A stretch of DNA of 64,000 bases, from assembly GCA_964550795.1 (NCBI GenBank), contig CAZKBH010000001.1, forward strand, positions 124,001 to 188,000. The letters are read 5' to 3'. This document shows positions 35,139-43,518 of the stretch, in pieces; position 1 is the first letter of the stretch; each line of letters opens with the position of its first letter. Origin of the DNA: M3007 sp964550795 (GTDB taxonomy: Bacteria; Bacteroidota; Bacteroidia; Chitinophagales; Saprospiraceae). Position numbers and translations under genes: made by a program. The notes below the pieces were generated by a model. It did no database searches and was not told the origin of the DNA. It saw only the letters and a list, made by a program, of their open reading frames with translations.

Positions 35139-35254
35139 GTTTTTTCTTTGAAATTGGATGTGAGACACCAAGTTATACCACGAAGCGGCCCAAAGATTTA
35201 TCAGTGGATTTCAAAGGGTACACATTTTGAACAACAAGACTCCACCATAAACAT

Positions 35255-35291
35255 AAAAAAGGCGGCGGCACGAATGGTTCGTGCCGCCGCC
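35255..35291 (-). terminator. Intrinsic terminator after the membrane coiled-coil gene
   Basis: A 14-bp perfect GC-rich stem (35261-35274 with 35278-35291) with a 3-nt loop is followed on the minus strand by six T. It lies 34 bp after the stop codon of the 35325 gene. The rest of 35014-35324 holds only the promoter box for the kinase gene. Confidence 0.9.
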
Positions 35292-35324
35292 GGGTATCAT
35301 TGCTGTTGGCAATGGATCGCGTTT

Positions 35325-36347
35325 TTACTTCAGGTTGAAGTTGCCAGTGCCTACCAGGTAGCCTTTATTGAAAATTTCAACCTGGTATTTGCCTTTCACA
35401 AAATTCTGACCTGGCTGCCATGCGCCACACACTTGGGTTTCTCCATTGGTGTAGTTGCAAGTAGCGGTAGTGGTATAACGGAACTCGCTTTCGTCGCGTT
35501 TGTTCTGACCTACGCCTGAGCCAAGGCTTTCGATGGCGAGCGGCGCGCCAGTTGGGTCAACCACGCGGATATAGAACGTTTCTTCTCCAGAAGCAGTAAC
35601 CTCATTGGCTTCCGTCATAAAACAGATGCTCAATTTGTCAACTTTTTTAGCTTTTGTTTTAGAGCGCTCTTTGCCGTTGCTGCGCACGTCTTTGGCTTTC
35701 ACTTCCACGTTTTTAACGCGTATGGCAGACGCTACGTCCACTTTTCTGCTCAACTGGTTGCGCTCAGTTTCGATGGCTGTTTTTTCAGAGATCAAAGCTG
35801 CTTTTGCGCTGCCTTCTTCCTGCAAACGAGTCTGTGTTTCATTCAAAGAGGAAGTAAGCTGCTCGTTTTGACCAGTAAGCTGAGTATTGGTTTCGGTGAG
35901 GATACCAACTTGTTTTTTCAGGTCATCAATTTCAGCCAAGAACTGATCTTTTTGACGCTGAAGACTTGCCATGCCGCCTTTGTAGTCTTTGTTGCTACGG
36001 ATCAGGCCTGCAATCTGGTTTTTGCTGGCTTCCAAATCAGCCAATTGTTGATTGATTTTAGCGTCCAGTTCGGCGTTGATGCCTTTTTGCTGTTCGAGTT
36101 GAGTTACCGCCTCGTTGTATTTGGCATCCAGTTCCGTAAATGCATCCTTTTGTTGAGTGAGTTCCATCGTGGTCGCATCCAACTGTTTGCTGGTATTGAG
36201 TTTGCTGACCAAGAGGAATACGCATAGACCCAAAAGTGCAGCAATGGCTACGCCCATGATAGTCGTTACGCGTTTCTGGTTGTTGCCGCCATCTGGAGCG
36301 CCATAATTTGGGGTAGCGGGCTGATTGAAATTGGTTGGTGTGCTCAT
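35325..36347 (-). CDS. Membrane-anchored coiled-coil protein of unknown function
   Basis: A 340-residue protein with a short N-terminal cytoplasmic stretch, one membrane helix (about residues 29-47, TTIMGVAIAALLGLCVFLLV) and a long coiled coil (about 55-205) rich in Gln, Lys and Glu. A compact C-terminal domain follows (LSICFMTEANEVTASGEETFYIRVVDPTGAPLA... ending VEIFNKGYLVGTGNFNLK), probably beta-rich and periplasmic. I recognise no named domain; similar proteins occur as hypotheticals in Bacteroidota. It is monocistronic: preceded by a 351-bp intergenic region and ended by a strong terminator. Confidence 0.75.
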   Translation of the reverse strand: MSTPTNFNQPATPNYGAPDGGNNQKRVTTIMGVAIAALLGLCVFLLVSKLNTSKQLDATTMELTQQKDAFTELDAKYNEAVTQLEQQKGINAELDAKINQQLADLEASKNQIAGLIRSNKDYKGGMASLQRQKDQFLAEIDDLKKQVGILTETNTQLTGQNEQLTSSLNETQTRLQEEGSAKAALISEKTAIETERNQLSRKVDVASAIRVKNVEVKAKDVRSNGKERSKTKAKKVDKLSICFMTEANEVTASGEETFYIRVVDPTGAPLAIESLGSGVGQNKRDESEFRYTTTATCNYTNGETQVCGAWQPGQNFVKGKYQVEIFNKGYLVGTGNFNLK

Positions 36348-36698
36348 AAGTTTGAAAAAAATTAAAAGGTTTACGTATGAATGAGTGGTGTTCGCATCAA
36401 GTCATAGGCTTGCCTTCGTGAAATTGAAAAAGTTGGTTATGGTGATACTGTTGTGAAACAGCGTGTTGCTTGAAAAAGATGCAGTATAAACCGAAAGCCG
36501 TATTTCTTTATTGCTTTCGAAACATACACATTTAAGGCGCAAATATTTTAAAAATCCTATAACTAATTGATTTTCAGGCGTTATTTTTTTCAAAAGTGTT
36601 AAAAATATATTTTCAAACCAAAATGTGCTATCTCCAAAATTCAGGGGATACCCTACCTTTGTGAGACCGGGTTTTTCCGGGGCATAAATTTTAGCGCT
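36348..36698. other. AT-rich divergent intergenic region
   Basis: About 350 bp of strongly AT-rich DNA separates divergent genes. A 63-codon minus-strand ORF here has no supporting features. The only recognisable element is the plus-strand -7 box at 36654. No RNA gene or repeat was seen. Confidence 0.6.
36654..36661 (+). promoter_or_regulatory. -7 promoter box for the exonuclease-rpe run
   Basis: TACCTTTG matches TAnnTTTG exactly, 37 bp before the start codon at 36699. It probably drives the plus-strand series that continues through rpe and the LptF/G-like permease. Confidence 0.55.
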
Positions 36699-37457
36699 AT
36701 GTCTGCTTTTGACGTTTACGATATTTACAACATCCTGTTTCTCGATATTGAAACCGCTCCCTGTGTACAGGAGTTCGACGATTTAACTGAAGAGATGCAA
36801 GAACTTTGGCGTTTAAAATGCCGGGCGCTGCTGAAAAAGCCTGAAGACGAGATTGAACAAGACGAATTAGAGTTGCTTTTTAAAACACGCGCAGGCATCT
36901 ATTCCGAATTTGGCAAAATCATTTGCATCTCCGTGGGTTTCCTTACCCGGCAAGCGGATAGCAACGAGCCAATTTTACGGCTTAAATCATTTGCCAACCA
37001 CCTCGAGGCCAGTGTAATTGACGATTTTTCGGGCTTATTGACCAAACATTTTAACAGCCCGGACAAGTTTGCAGTCTGCGGCCATAATATAAAGGAGTTC
37101 GACGTGCCGTATATCTGTCGCCGTTCGCTGATCAATCAGTTGCCGCTGCCCAAAATGCTCGACATTGCTGGCAAAAAGCCTTGGGAAACCAAACACCTGC
37201 TGGATACCCTTGAAATGTGGAAATTCGGCGACATCAAAAACTACACATCCCTGCGCTTGCTCTGCGCCGTGTTCGACATTCCTTCGCCGAAAGATGATAT
37301 CAGTGGTGCAGATGTTGGCCAGGTGTACTGGGATGAGCGTGACCTGGACCGGATTGCAACCTATTGTGAAAAAGACGTGCTTGCAACGGTGCAACTTTTC
37401 CTCCGACTCAAAAGATTACCTTTGCTCCGCGCGGAGCAGGTTGTGACCGTACGATAG
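36699..37457 (+). CDS. 3'-5' exonuclease of the DnaQ/PolB-like DEDD superfamily
   Basis: A 252-residue protein with the DEDD nuclease motifs: ExoI LFLDIETAP (D16, E18), ExoII CGHNIKEFDVPYI and ExoIII YCEKDVLATVQLF. Sequence order and spacing match the predicted PolB-like 3'-5' exonuclease family found as stand-alone proteins in Bacteroidota. It would trim single-stranded nucleic-acid ends; whether DNA or RNA is unknown. It has an exact -7 box 37 bp upstream and lies 52 bp before rpe. Confidence 0.88.
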   Translation: MSAFDVYDIYNILFLDIETAPCVQEFDDLTEEMQELWRLKCRALLKKPEDEIEQDELELLFKTRAGIYSEFGKIICISVGFLTRQADSNEPILRLKSFANHLEASVIDDFSGLLTKHFNSPDKFAVCGHNIKEFDVPYICRRSLINQLPLPKMLDIAGKKPWETKHLLDTLEMWKFGDIKNYTSLRLLCAVFDIPSPKDDISGADVGQVYWDERDLDRIATYCEKDVLATVQLFLRLKRLPLLRAEQVVTVR

Positions 37458-37509
37458 TCTTTTGTACGTTTAAATGTCCACACAACCGAGCGCAGCAGTT
37501 CTCTCAAAA

Positions 37510-38181
37510 ATGAAAAAACATTTGATCGCACCTTCGGTGCTCGCAGCCGATTTTGCACGGCTTTCTGAAGAAATAAATATGGTGAACGGCTCTGAAGCCG
37601 ACTGGTTTCACCTCGATGTAATGGACGGGCGTTTTGTGCCCAACATTACGTTTGGGATGTTCATCGTAGAAGCGATTGGCCGTTTGGCCCAAAAACCGCT
37701 GGATGTACACCTTATGATCGTGGAGCCGGAAAAATACATTGAGCAGTTTCGAAAAGCGGGTGCAGAGGTCATCACCGTGCACGCCGAAGCTTGCAATCAT
37801 TTGCATCGCACGATACACCAGATTAAGGAAACGGGTGCAAAAGCAGGCGTCGCGCTGAACCCACACACGCCGGTTTCTGTGTTGGAAGACATCATAGAGG
37901 ACATTGACCTGGTGTGTTTAATGTCGGTTAATCCAGGGTTTGGCGGCCAAAAATTCATTTACCAGAGTCTGCCCAAAACCCGTAAACTCAAAGAGATGAT
38001 TATTGCCGCAAACTCCGCTGCGCTGATTGAGATTGATGGCGGCGTGGGCTTGCACAATGCGGAAAGCCTGCTCCAGGCTGGTGCGGATGTGTTGGTGGCG
38101 GGCAATAGCGTTTTTGGAGCAAAAGATCCCTTGGCAGCTATTCGCGACCTGAAGGCGTTTGAGGCAAAATTTGAGTATTAG
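37510..38181 (+). CDS. rpe: Ribulose-phosphate 3-epimerase
   Basis: A 223-residue TIM-barrel enzyme that interconverts ribulose 5-phosphate and xylulose 5-phosphate in the pentose phosphate pathway. Motifs: IAPSVLAADF, the metal site HLDVMDGRFVPN (H34, D36, D39), VHLMI, MSVNPGFGGQKF and IDGGVG. The ORF begins 12 codons earlier, but MKKHLIAPSVLAADF is the standard start. It lies between the exonuclease and the LptF/G-like permease with gaps of 52 and 35 bp, so all are probably cotranscribed. Confidence 0.96.
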   Translation: MKKHLIAPSVLAADFARLSEEINMVNGSEADWFHLDVMDGRFVPNITFGMFIVEAIGRLAQKPLDVHLMIVEPEKYIEQFRKAGAEVITVHAEACNHLHRTIHQIKETGAKAGVALNPHTPVSVLEDIIEDIDLVCLMSVNPGFGGQKFIYQSLPKTRKLKEMIIAANSAALIEIDGGVGLHNAESLLQAGADVLVAGNSVFGAKDPLAAIRDLKAFEAKFEY

Positions 38182-38216
38182 TCTAGTTGGGATAGGGACT
38201 TCCAAACTGCCGTTCA

Positions 38217-39800
38217 ATGAAAAAAATTGACAAACTTCTGCTTACCAGCTCACTCGGCCCATTTGCCGTGGCATTTTTTATTGCCGTATTTGTGCTGGTC
38301 ATCCAGATTATGTGGCTGTACATTGATGAAATTGCCGGGAAAGGGGTGAGCGTGCTCATTATGCTCGAATTGGTCGGATACATGTCAGTGTCGGTTTTTC
38401 CCATGGCCCTTCCGATTGCTGTGTTGATTGCATCGGTGATGGTAATGGGCGGTTTGGCTGAACGATACGAACTGTCAAGCATGAAGAGTGCGGGCATTCC
38501 GCTTATTCGAGTGATGCGCATGTTGATTCTCTTGGCGGCTTCTATTTCTGTTTTTTCGTACGTCTGTTCCGACTTTTTAATCCCAATTGCCAACCTGAAA
38601 TTCAAAACCCGATTGTTTGACATTCGCAAACAAAAACCCGCGTTGAGTATAGAACCGGGCATTTTTAATGAAGATTTTAGGCAATTTGTAATCAGAATTG
38701 GAGAAAAAGACCCCGATGGAGAAACCATAGGAGGCGTGATGATTGAAGACCAAAGCAATTTGGGTCAGGTAAAATTCAATCAAATCCTGGCAGATAGCGG
38801 CCAGATGTACACGACTACCGACAAGCGTTTTTTTGTCATGAACCTGTTCAACGGCACGCAGTACCAAGAGCCGGGAAATCAGGGGCCAAATTCCAGCCAA
38901 CGAAGATTCCCGTTCATCCGAACCAATTTCAGGTCCTGGTCGAAAGTATGGGATATGCGGGAATTTGAGCTGGTACGCACAGACGAGGATCGCCTGAGTA
39001 CACAACGTACCATGCTCAGTATGAGTCAATTGCGCAATAATGTAGATTCGCTTCAGTCAAAAATAAATGAGACTAGTCAAATGGTGGTGAATGATGTTTT
39101 ACTTAAAGTCAAACGCCAGCCTAGTCCTCCAATCAAAACTGCTGCGGATTCACTTCGCGAAGTGCGGAACAGGGCTGAGCGGCCAAGTGATTTTACCAAA
39201 GTAGCCCGTATGACAGCGGAAAGTGTACAGGCCCTCAAATCGAGTAATTCCGGCCCAAATCTGCCAGTACAAGAGATCAATAAACCACTCAACCAATATT
39301 CCTCTCTGGTAGAAACCTTTCGTGCCCGCGACCGAAGTTCCTTGATGAAAGAGTCCAAAACTATGCTTGGATTGAACAAAAGTATCGTCGAGACTCGTTC
39401 GCACCAAGTGCAGGCTCGGCGATTGGACTGGGTTAAAACCGGGTATGAATTGTACAATAAATACAGTTTTGCACTGGTCTGTTTTGTTTTCCTGTTCATT
39501 GGAGCGCCCATGGGGGCTATCATTCGGAAAGGTGGGTTTGGTTACCCCATTTTAGTTTCAATTATTTTCTTCGTGACCTTCGTGTTTTTGGCTATTTTAT
39601 GTCGAAAACTGGCCGAAGCCTATATTATGACGCCGTTTTGGGCGGCTATGACCCCTTGCGCCATTCTGGCCGTTTTTGGCATTTATGTAACCCAAAAAGC
39701 CATGAATGACTCCCAATTGTTCAGTACAGAACGATTGGAACGATTCTTTTTCCGGCTTCGGCTTGCCCGTAAACAAAAAGCTGCGAACGCTGCATCATGA
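38217..39800 (+). CDS. LptF/LptG family permease
   Basis: A 527-residue membrane protein of the YjgP/YjgQ family, the membrane half of the ABC system that extracts lipopolysaccharide from the inner membrane. Three N-terminal helices cover about residues 12-125 (LLTSSLGPFAVAFFIAVFVL; LMAxxx-type GGLAERYELSSMKSAGIP loop). A long periplasmic region follows, then three C-terminal helices (FALVCFVFLFIGAPMGAII; LVSIIFFVTFVFLAI). The periplasmic insert includes a coil-rich section (about 260-390) longer than in E. coli LptF. The last four bases overlap the PAP2 gene (ATGA). Confidence 0.92.
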   Translation: MKKIDKLLLTSSLGPFAVAFFIAVFVLVIQIMWLYIDEIAGKGVSVLIMLELVGYMSVSVFPMALPIAVLIASVMVMGGLAERYELSSMKSAGIPLIRVMRMLILLAASISVFSYVCSDFLIPIANLKFKTRLFDIRKQKPALSIEPGIFNEDFRQFVIRIGEKDPDGETIGGVMIEDQSNLGQVKFNQILADSGQMYTTTDKRFFVMNLFNGTQYQEPGNQGPNSSQRRFPFIRTNFRSWSKVWDMREFELVRTDEDRLSTQRTMLSMSQLRNNVDSLQSKINETSQMVVNDVLLKVKRQPSPPIKTAADSLREVRNRAERPSDFTKVARMTAESVQALKSSNSGPNLPVQEINKPLNQYSSLVETFRARDRSSLMKESKTMLGLNKSIVETRSHQVQARRLDWVKTGYELYNKYSFALVCFVFLFIGAPMGAIIRKGGFGYPILVSIIFFVTFVFLAILCRKLAEAYIMTPFWAAMTPCAILAVFGIYVTQKAMNDSQLFSTERLERFFFRLRLARKQKAANAAS

Positions 39801-40429
39801 AATTTATCTGGGAGAACAACTGGTTTTTTATTCCTGTAGCCATGTTTTTTGGCTTTTGCGGGGTGATTGCGCTGCTGGTACCTTACAGTCAGGAAATCTT
39901 GTTTTTCAACGAACTGCGGGTAGAACCCTTCAATTCCATTTTTGAATTCTTTTCCAGGTGTGGAGAGGAATGGGCCTACGTCATTTTTGGTGTGGCTGTT
40001 TTTTTCCGGAATCCCCGCTACACGGCTATGATTGCGCTCGTTGGTTTGTTGTGCATGCCCATTGGTTATGTTTTTAAAGACACCATTGGCGTAGATCGGC
40101 CCATCACCTATTTTGAAAAAAAGGGGAGCGTGCTCCAACTGGTCCTCGTGCCCAAGATGCACCTCAATCGAGGACAAGAGAGTTTTCCATCCGGCCATAC
40201 CATGTCGGCCTTCGCCTTGTACAGTATGCTCACCCTCATGGCTGGGCGCAGGTATCGTCGCGCAGGTCTTGCATTTGCATGGTTAGCAATGTTGGTCGGA
40301 ATTTCCAGGGTGTTTTTGGTGCAGCATTTTTTGGTAGATGTGCTCGCTGGTGCTTTGATTGGACTCCTGCTCACTACTTTAATTTGGATTATTTTCTTTA
40401 CCCGCCGAAGTCGTGGAGCAGGCGGGTAA
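39797..40429 (+). CDS. PAP2-family phosphatase (membrane)
   Basis: A 210-residue membrane enzyme with the three phosphatidic-acid phosphatase motifs: KDTIGVDRP (K-x6-RP), SFPSGHTM (PSGH) and SRVFLVQHFLVDVLAG (SR-x5-H-x3-D). Substrates could be undecaprenyl pyrophosphate, phosphatidic acid or lipid A; position after the LptF/G-like gene favours an envelope-lipid role, which is an inference. The start overlaps the previous stop by four bases (ATGA), implying coupled translation. About five membrane helices are visible. Confidence 0.93.
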   Translation: MKFIWENNWFFIPVAMFFGFCGVIALLVPYSQEILFFNELRVEPFNSIFEFFSRCGEEWAYVIFGVAVFFRNPRYTAMIALVGLLCMPIGYVFKDTIGVDRPITYFEKKGSVLQLVLVPKMHLNRGQESFPSGHTMSAFALYSMLTLMAGRRYRRAGLAFAWLAMLVGISRVFLVQHFLVDVLAGALIGLLLTTLIWIIFFTRRSRGAGG

Positions 40430-40432
40430 ACC

Positions 40433-40468
40433 CCTCAACGCTCTCAACACCCTCAACGCTCTCAACCT
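40433..40468 (+). repeat. Four exact-period 9-nt repeats
   Basis: CCTCAACGC, TCTCAACAC, CCTCAACGC and TCTCAACCT follow each other exactly, filling the gap between the PAP2 stop and the permease ATG. The second pair repeats the first as an 18-bp unit, differing only at the last two bases. Confidence 0.85.
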
Positions 40469-40472
40469 CCCC

Positions 40473-41525
40473 ATGTACATTCTTCGGCGTTTGGTTTATG
40501 GTATACTTGTGATGATGCTCGTGGTAGCCGTCATTACTGGAATCATTTTCCTGGCTCCGGTGGATCCGGCTCAACTCACCTTTGGACAACGCAGCGACCT
40601 CAGCACTGTTCAAGCCAAAACCGCCGAACTTGGTCTGGACCAAGCCTTGCATGTGCAACTTGGCAAATACCTGGCGGACATATCCCCCATTTCTATTTTA
40701 ACACAAACCCCTGAAAATCAACGCAAATACAAGCCGTTTCCACTAATTCAACTTGGAAACGAACAAGCCCTCGTCTTGAAATTCCCCTATCTGCGGGAAT
40801 CTTATCAATCGGGTCGCCCGGTCACAGAAATACTCGCCGAGGCAATCCCGGCTACGGCTTTGCTGGCGGGTACATCCATGTTGTTGGCGACTATTTTGGG
40901 TATTCTTTTAGGCGTATTTGCGGCGCTTCGCCCACACACCTGGCTGGATTATCTGGTGTCTGTGACTTCTGTTTTTGGATATTCCCTGCCTTCGTATGTT
41001 GCGGCGATGTTGTTTGCGCTCCTTTTTGGGTACGCCCTGGGCGATTGGACGGGCCTCGAAATCCAGGGTAGCCTTTTTGTGCTTTCCGATTTTGGGGACT
41101 GGGAATTTCGTTGGCGTAATTTGGTATTACCTGTGCTAGCACTCGGATTACGGCCGGTGGCGCTCATTACCCAACTTACCCGAAGTGCGATGCTCGATGT
41201 TTTGTCGCAAGATTATGTGCGCACTGCCACGGCCAAGGGGCTGCCCCATGCTGCGGTGGTATTCAAACATGCCCTCAGAAATGCCCTGAATCCACTGGTT
41301 TCGGCTATTTCCGGCTGGTTTGCGGCCCTGCTTACCGGAGCTTTTTTTGTGGAAAGTGTCTTCAATTTCAAGGGATTAGGAGACGCAACCGTAAATGCGC
41401 TGCTCAATTTTGACATTCCGGTTGTGTTAGGCTGCGTGTTATTCACCTCCGCAGTTTTTGTTATTGTCAATTTACTTGCTGACCTGCTTTATGCCTGGCT
41501 CGATCCGAGGGTTAGGGTGGGGTAA
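40473..41525 (+). CDS. ABC transporter permease of the DppB/OppB family
   Basis: A 350-residue inner-membrane permease. The N-terminal helix MYILRRLVYGILVMMLVVAVI starts the protein. The EAA-like cytoplasmic loop reads RSAMLDVLSQDYVRTATAKGLP, characteristic of dipeptide/oligopeptide permeases. Helices continue through LVSAISGWFAALLTGAFFVES to the C terminus. Normal partners are an OppC-like permease, two ATPases and a binding protein; none is adjacent, so the rest must be elsewhere. Compared with typical DppB it has a longer N-terminal periplasmic loop (about 25-110). A GTG 60 bp upstream is in frame but the ATG is preferred. Confidence 0.9.
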   Translation: MYILRRLVYGILVMMLVVAVITGIIFLAPVDPAQLTFGQRSDLSTVQAKTAELGLDQALHVQLGKYLADISPISILTQTPENQRKYKPFPLIQLGNEQALVLKFPYLRESYQSGRPVTEILAEAIPATALLAGTSMLLATILGILLGVFAALRPHTWLDYLVSVTSVFGYSLPSYVAAMLFALLFGYALGDWTGLEIQGSLFVLSDFGDWEFRWRNLVLPVLALGLRPVALITQLTRSAMLDVLSQDYVRTATAKGLPHAAVVFKHALRNALNPLVSAISGWFAALLTGAFFVESVFNFKGLGDATVNALLNFDIPVVLGCVLFTSAVFVIVNLLADLLYAWLDPRVRVG

Positions 41526-41641
41526 AGATTTAAGACTTAAGATTACATGATTTTAGATTTTAGATCGGGGCCGCCGCCGGGTATTTCGAGCTGGCGTCAG
41601 CCATCTAAAATCTAAAATCATGTAATCTAAAATCTTAAATC
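41525..41641. repeat. Inverted array of 7-nt repeats between the permease and gldN
   Basis: The left arm (41525-41565) consists of heptamers such as AAGATTT, AAGACTT, AAGATTA and TTAGATT. The right arm (41603-41641) is its near complement. A GC-rich core (41566-41600) separates them. The stem could exceed 35 bp and lies between two convergent stop codons. Confidence 0.85.
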
Positions 41642-41644
41642 CTT

Positions 41645-42508
41645 TTAATAAGACCACATGTCGTGTTCCCGCGCAAACAGCTCGTTTTTGATTTTATCGG
41701 ATTCCATCAACAAATCCAGTCCGGTGTAGAGATCCTGCAAACGCAGATCCCGCACGTTGTTTTCCTTCGTGATGTACGAGGCGAAATACCTTTTCTCAAA
41801 CAGGTCTTCCCAGGTGGTGGTGGCCGAAAAATTATCGCCGTGCGTGATGGCTTTATGTTGCGCCAACAAAGGTCTGGCTGCCGGGTAATACACCCAAAAA
41901 AGCGGCATTTCGTACTTAAAATTGCCGTTTTCATCTCGCTCTTCAATGATGGGTGCGATGCCCAAAATCCGGCTGCGCAAAGTGCTGGTTTTGCTATCAA
42001 AAAACCAGGATTCTTTGATTCTAAATCGTTTTACATCCTCCAGGTTGATTTCGTTTTCCACCACTTTTACCGTTTCAACAAAGGATTCGGGTTCGATGAT
42101 GACAATCGTATCGCGTCTAAAAAGCATACTCCGGATTTCACCCGGCTTTAGGCGTTTGCTGAATTTATCGTCTTCGGTACTGTACACTTGAAGGTCGCCG
42201 GCCAATGCTGCATCAGCGAAAATTTTGAACAAGGGCGATTCGGGTGCGGTGAACGGCAGATTCATTTTTTCACGTACATCCACCACGCGCCAAATGCGCC
42301 TTTCCCAGAGAATATCCGCTTCCCGGATGGGTTGGTAGGGGAGAATGTTGCGGTCTTTTACAATGTCCCGCTCCGTAATGTCGTCCATTGGAAGTTCGGT
42401 CGAAAGCGGTTCGGGGTCTTGTGCAAAGGCGAATTGCACAGAAAGGAGCATGGCTCCGCCAAGGCAACCCAATAGGCGGGTCGCCCGATTTGACAATAGG
42501 TTTGTCAT
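41645..42508 (-). CDS. gldN: Gliding motility / type IX secretion protein GldN
   Basis: A 287-residue exported protein with a signal peptide ending in FAFAQ. Hallmarks: YQPIREADILWERRIWRVVDVREKMNLPF, RDTIVIIEP, FRIKESWFFDSKTSTLRSRILGIAP and a C-terminal DLYTGL. GldN is part of the GldK-N outer ring or base of the type IX system, which exports proteins bearing sorting domains such as the two in this window. In most genomes gldK, gldL, gldM and gldN are adjacent; here it stands alone next to gmhB, so it may be a second copy. The periodic inverted array lies directly after it. Confidence 0.93.
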   Translation of the reverse strand: MTNLLSNRATRLLGCLGGAMLLSVQFAFAQDPEPLSTELPMDDITERDIVKDRNILPYQPIREADILWERRIWRVVDVREKMNLPFTAPESPLFKIFADAALAGDLQVYSTEDDKFSKRLKPGEIRSMLFRRDTIVIIEPESFVETVKVVENEINLEDVKRFRIKESWFFDSKTSTLRSRILGIAPIIEERDENGNFKYEMPLFWVYYPAARPLLAQHKAITHGDNFSATTTWEDLFEKRYFASYITKENNVRDLRLQDLYTGLDLLMESDKIKNELFAREHDMWSY

Positions 42509-42738
42509 GTCAGAAAATGTTTAGTAATTAAAAAAAATTAAGAGAATTCCAGGGCTTCGTTTGACCGAAACCTGGGTTTAAAGTGTTGAATTCCAGTAAA
42601 TTAAAAGCGAACAATAATAATCGGCGGGAGGGCTGAACTTGGTTCGGATGGAAGGATAAATGCTCCAAAACGAATCCCAAAAATGTACTGTGTGCCGAAA
42701 CGGGTTACTGGGAAAAACTATTTCCAGTGTTAAAAATT

Positions 42739-43272
42739 TTAACAACTCACCCAACGCGCAAACTCCAGCAAAGCATCGAATTGGAAGTCAATTTTCATCC
42801 GGGAAAGTGCTGCTACTTCTTCGATTTTTCCGCGAATTAAAACGGAACGAATGCCCAGTTTTTGGGCAAATTCCATGTCCGACACGGAATCGCCCACCAT
42901 CCAGGCATCTTCAAAATCAATGTCGGGAAAATCAGCCAAGGCCATCCAGGCCATGCCCGTGGCCGGTTTTCGGCAAGTACAACCCGCATCTGCGCGGTGC
43001 GGACAATGGTACACCCGGTCAATACGCCCGCCTGAGGCCTCTACGAATTGGAGCATTTTCTGATGAACGGCGTGTAGCTCCAGCTCGCTCATCAATCCCT
43101 TGCCAATCCCTGCCTGATTGGTAACCACAACAATGCGCTCAAATTTTTCAGCCAACAAGCGCATGGCTTCGCCCAGTCCTTCAGTGGCTTGAAATTCGTC
43201 GGGCGTTTTTACGTAGGCACCGGGAGTGCGGAGATTGAGTACGCCGTCGCGGTCTAGGAAAAGGGTAGGCAT
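42739..43272 (-). CDS. gmhB: D-glycero-beta-D-manno-heptose-1,7-bisphosphate 7-phosphatase (GmhB-like)
   Basis: A 177-residue HAD-superfamily phosphatase. Catalytic FLDRDGVLN (D7, D9), VVTNQAGIGKG, and the family zinc site CPHRADAGCTCRKP (Cys-x-His and Cys-x-Cys) match GmhB, which removes the C7 phosphate in ADP-heptose synthesis for lipopolysaccharide core. VGDSVSDMEFA supplies the late Asp residues. The start lies 3 bp after a truncated nucleotidyltransferase gene, and an exact -7 box precedes that remnant, so it could be transcribed from there. Confidence 0.92.
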   Translation of the reverse strand: MPTLFLDRDGVLNLRTPGAYVKTPDEFQATEGLGEAMRLLAEKFERIVVVTNQAGIGKGLMSELELHAVHQKMLQFVEASGGRIDRVYHCPHRADAGCTCRKPATGMAWMALADFPDIDFEDAWMVGDSVSDMEFAQKLGIRSVLIRGKIEEVAALSRMKIDFQFDALLEFARWVSC

Positions 43273-43275
43273 GGG

Positions 43276-43452
43276 TTAGATCTCAGAGCGTTTGTGTTGC
43301 GGTAAATCTGAGTCTTTTACAATAGCCAAATCAAGGTCGCTATCTTCTTTTGCTACGCCTTGAGCGTATGAACCGAACAGAATAATCTTCTCTGGACTGC
43401 ATTCGTCCACAAGGATTTTGATGATCTGATTCAATTGTGTTGATGTGACCAT
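43276..43452 (-). pseudogene. Truncated MNT-type minimal nucleotidyltransferase
   Basis: A 58-codon ORF encodes the N-terminal half of a minimal nucleotidyltransferase: IILFGSYAQGVAKEDSDLDLAIV has the GS motif and the two catalytic Asp residues. Full-length MNT proteins are about 100 residues and continue with a conserved DLVV-type strand and helix; here the frame ends at HKRSEI, 3 bp before the gmhB start. The rest appears deleted. MNT proteins are usually paired with HEPN partners in toxin-antitoxin systems, but no HEPN gene is visible beside it. It is probably a remnant; a short functional product cannot be excluded. Confidence 0.75.
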
Positions 43453-43466
43453 AGTGCTTTTGTTTG

Positions 43467-43474
43467 CAAATTTA
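43467..43474 (-). promoter_or_regulatory. -7 promoter box upstream of the MNT remnant and gmhB
   Basis: The minus strand reads TAAATTTG, an exact TAnnTTTG match, only 14 bp before the MNT start codon. It would give a very short leader and could serve gmhB through the remnant. Confidence 0.4.
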
Positions 43475-43518
43475 GGGAAAAAGCAGGTGTTTCAAATATT
43501 TCTAAGCCCCGTCACTAC

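Noticed and set aside
36402..36593. 63-codon minus-strand ORF in the AT-rich intergenic region
   Set aside because: Lysine/phenylalanine-rich translation typical of AT-rich non-coding DNA; no partner or motif.
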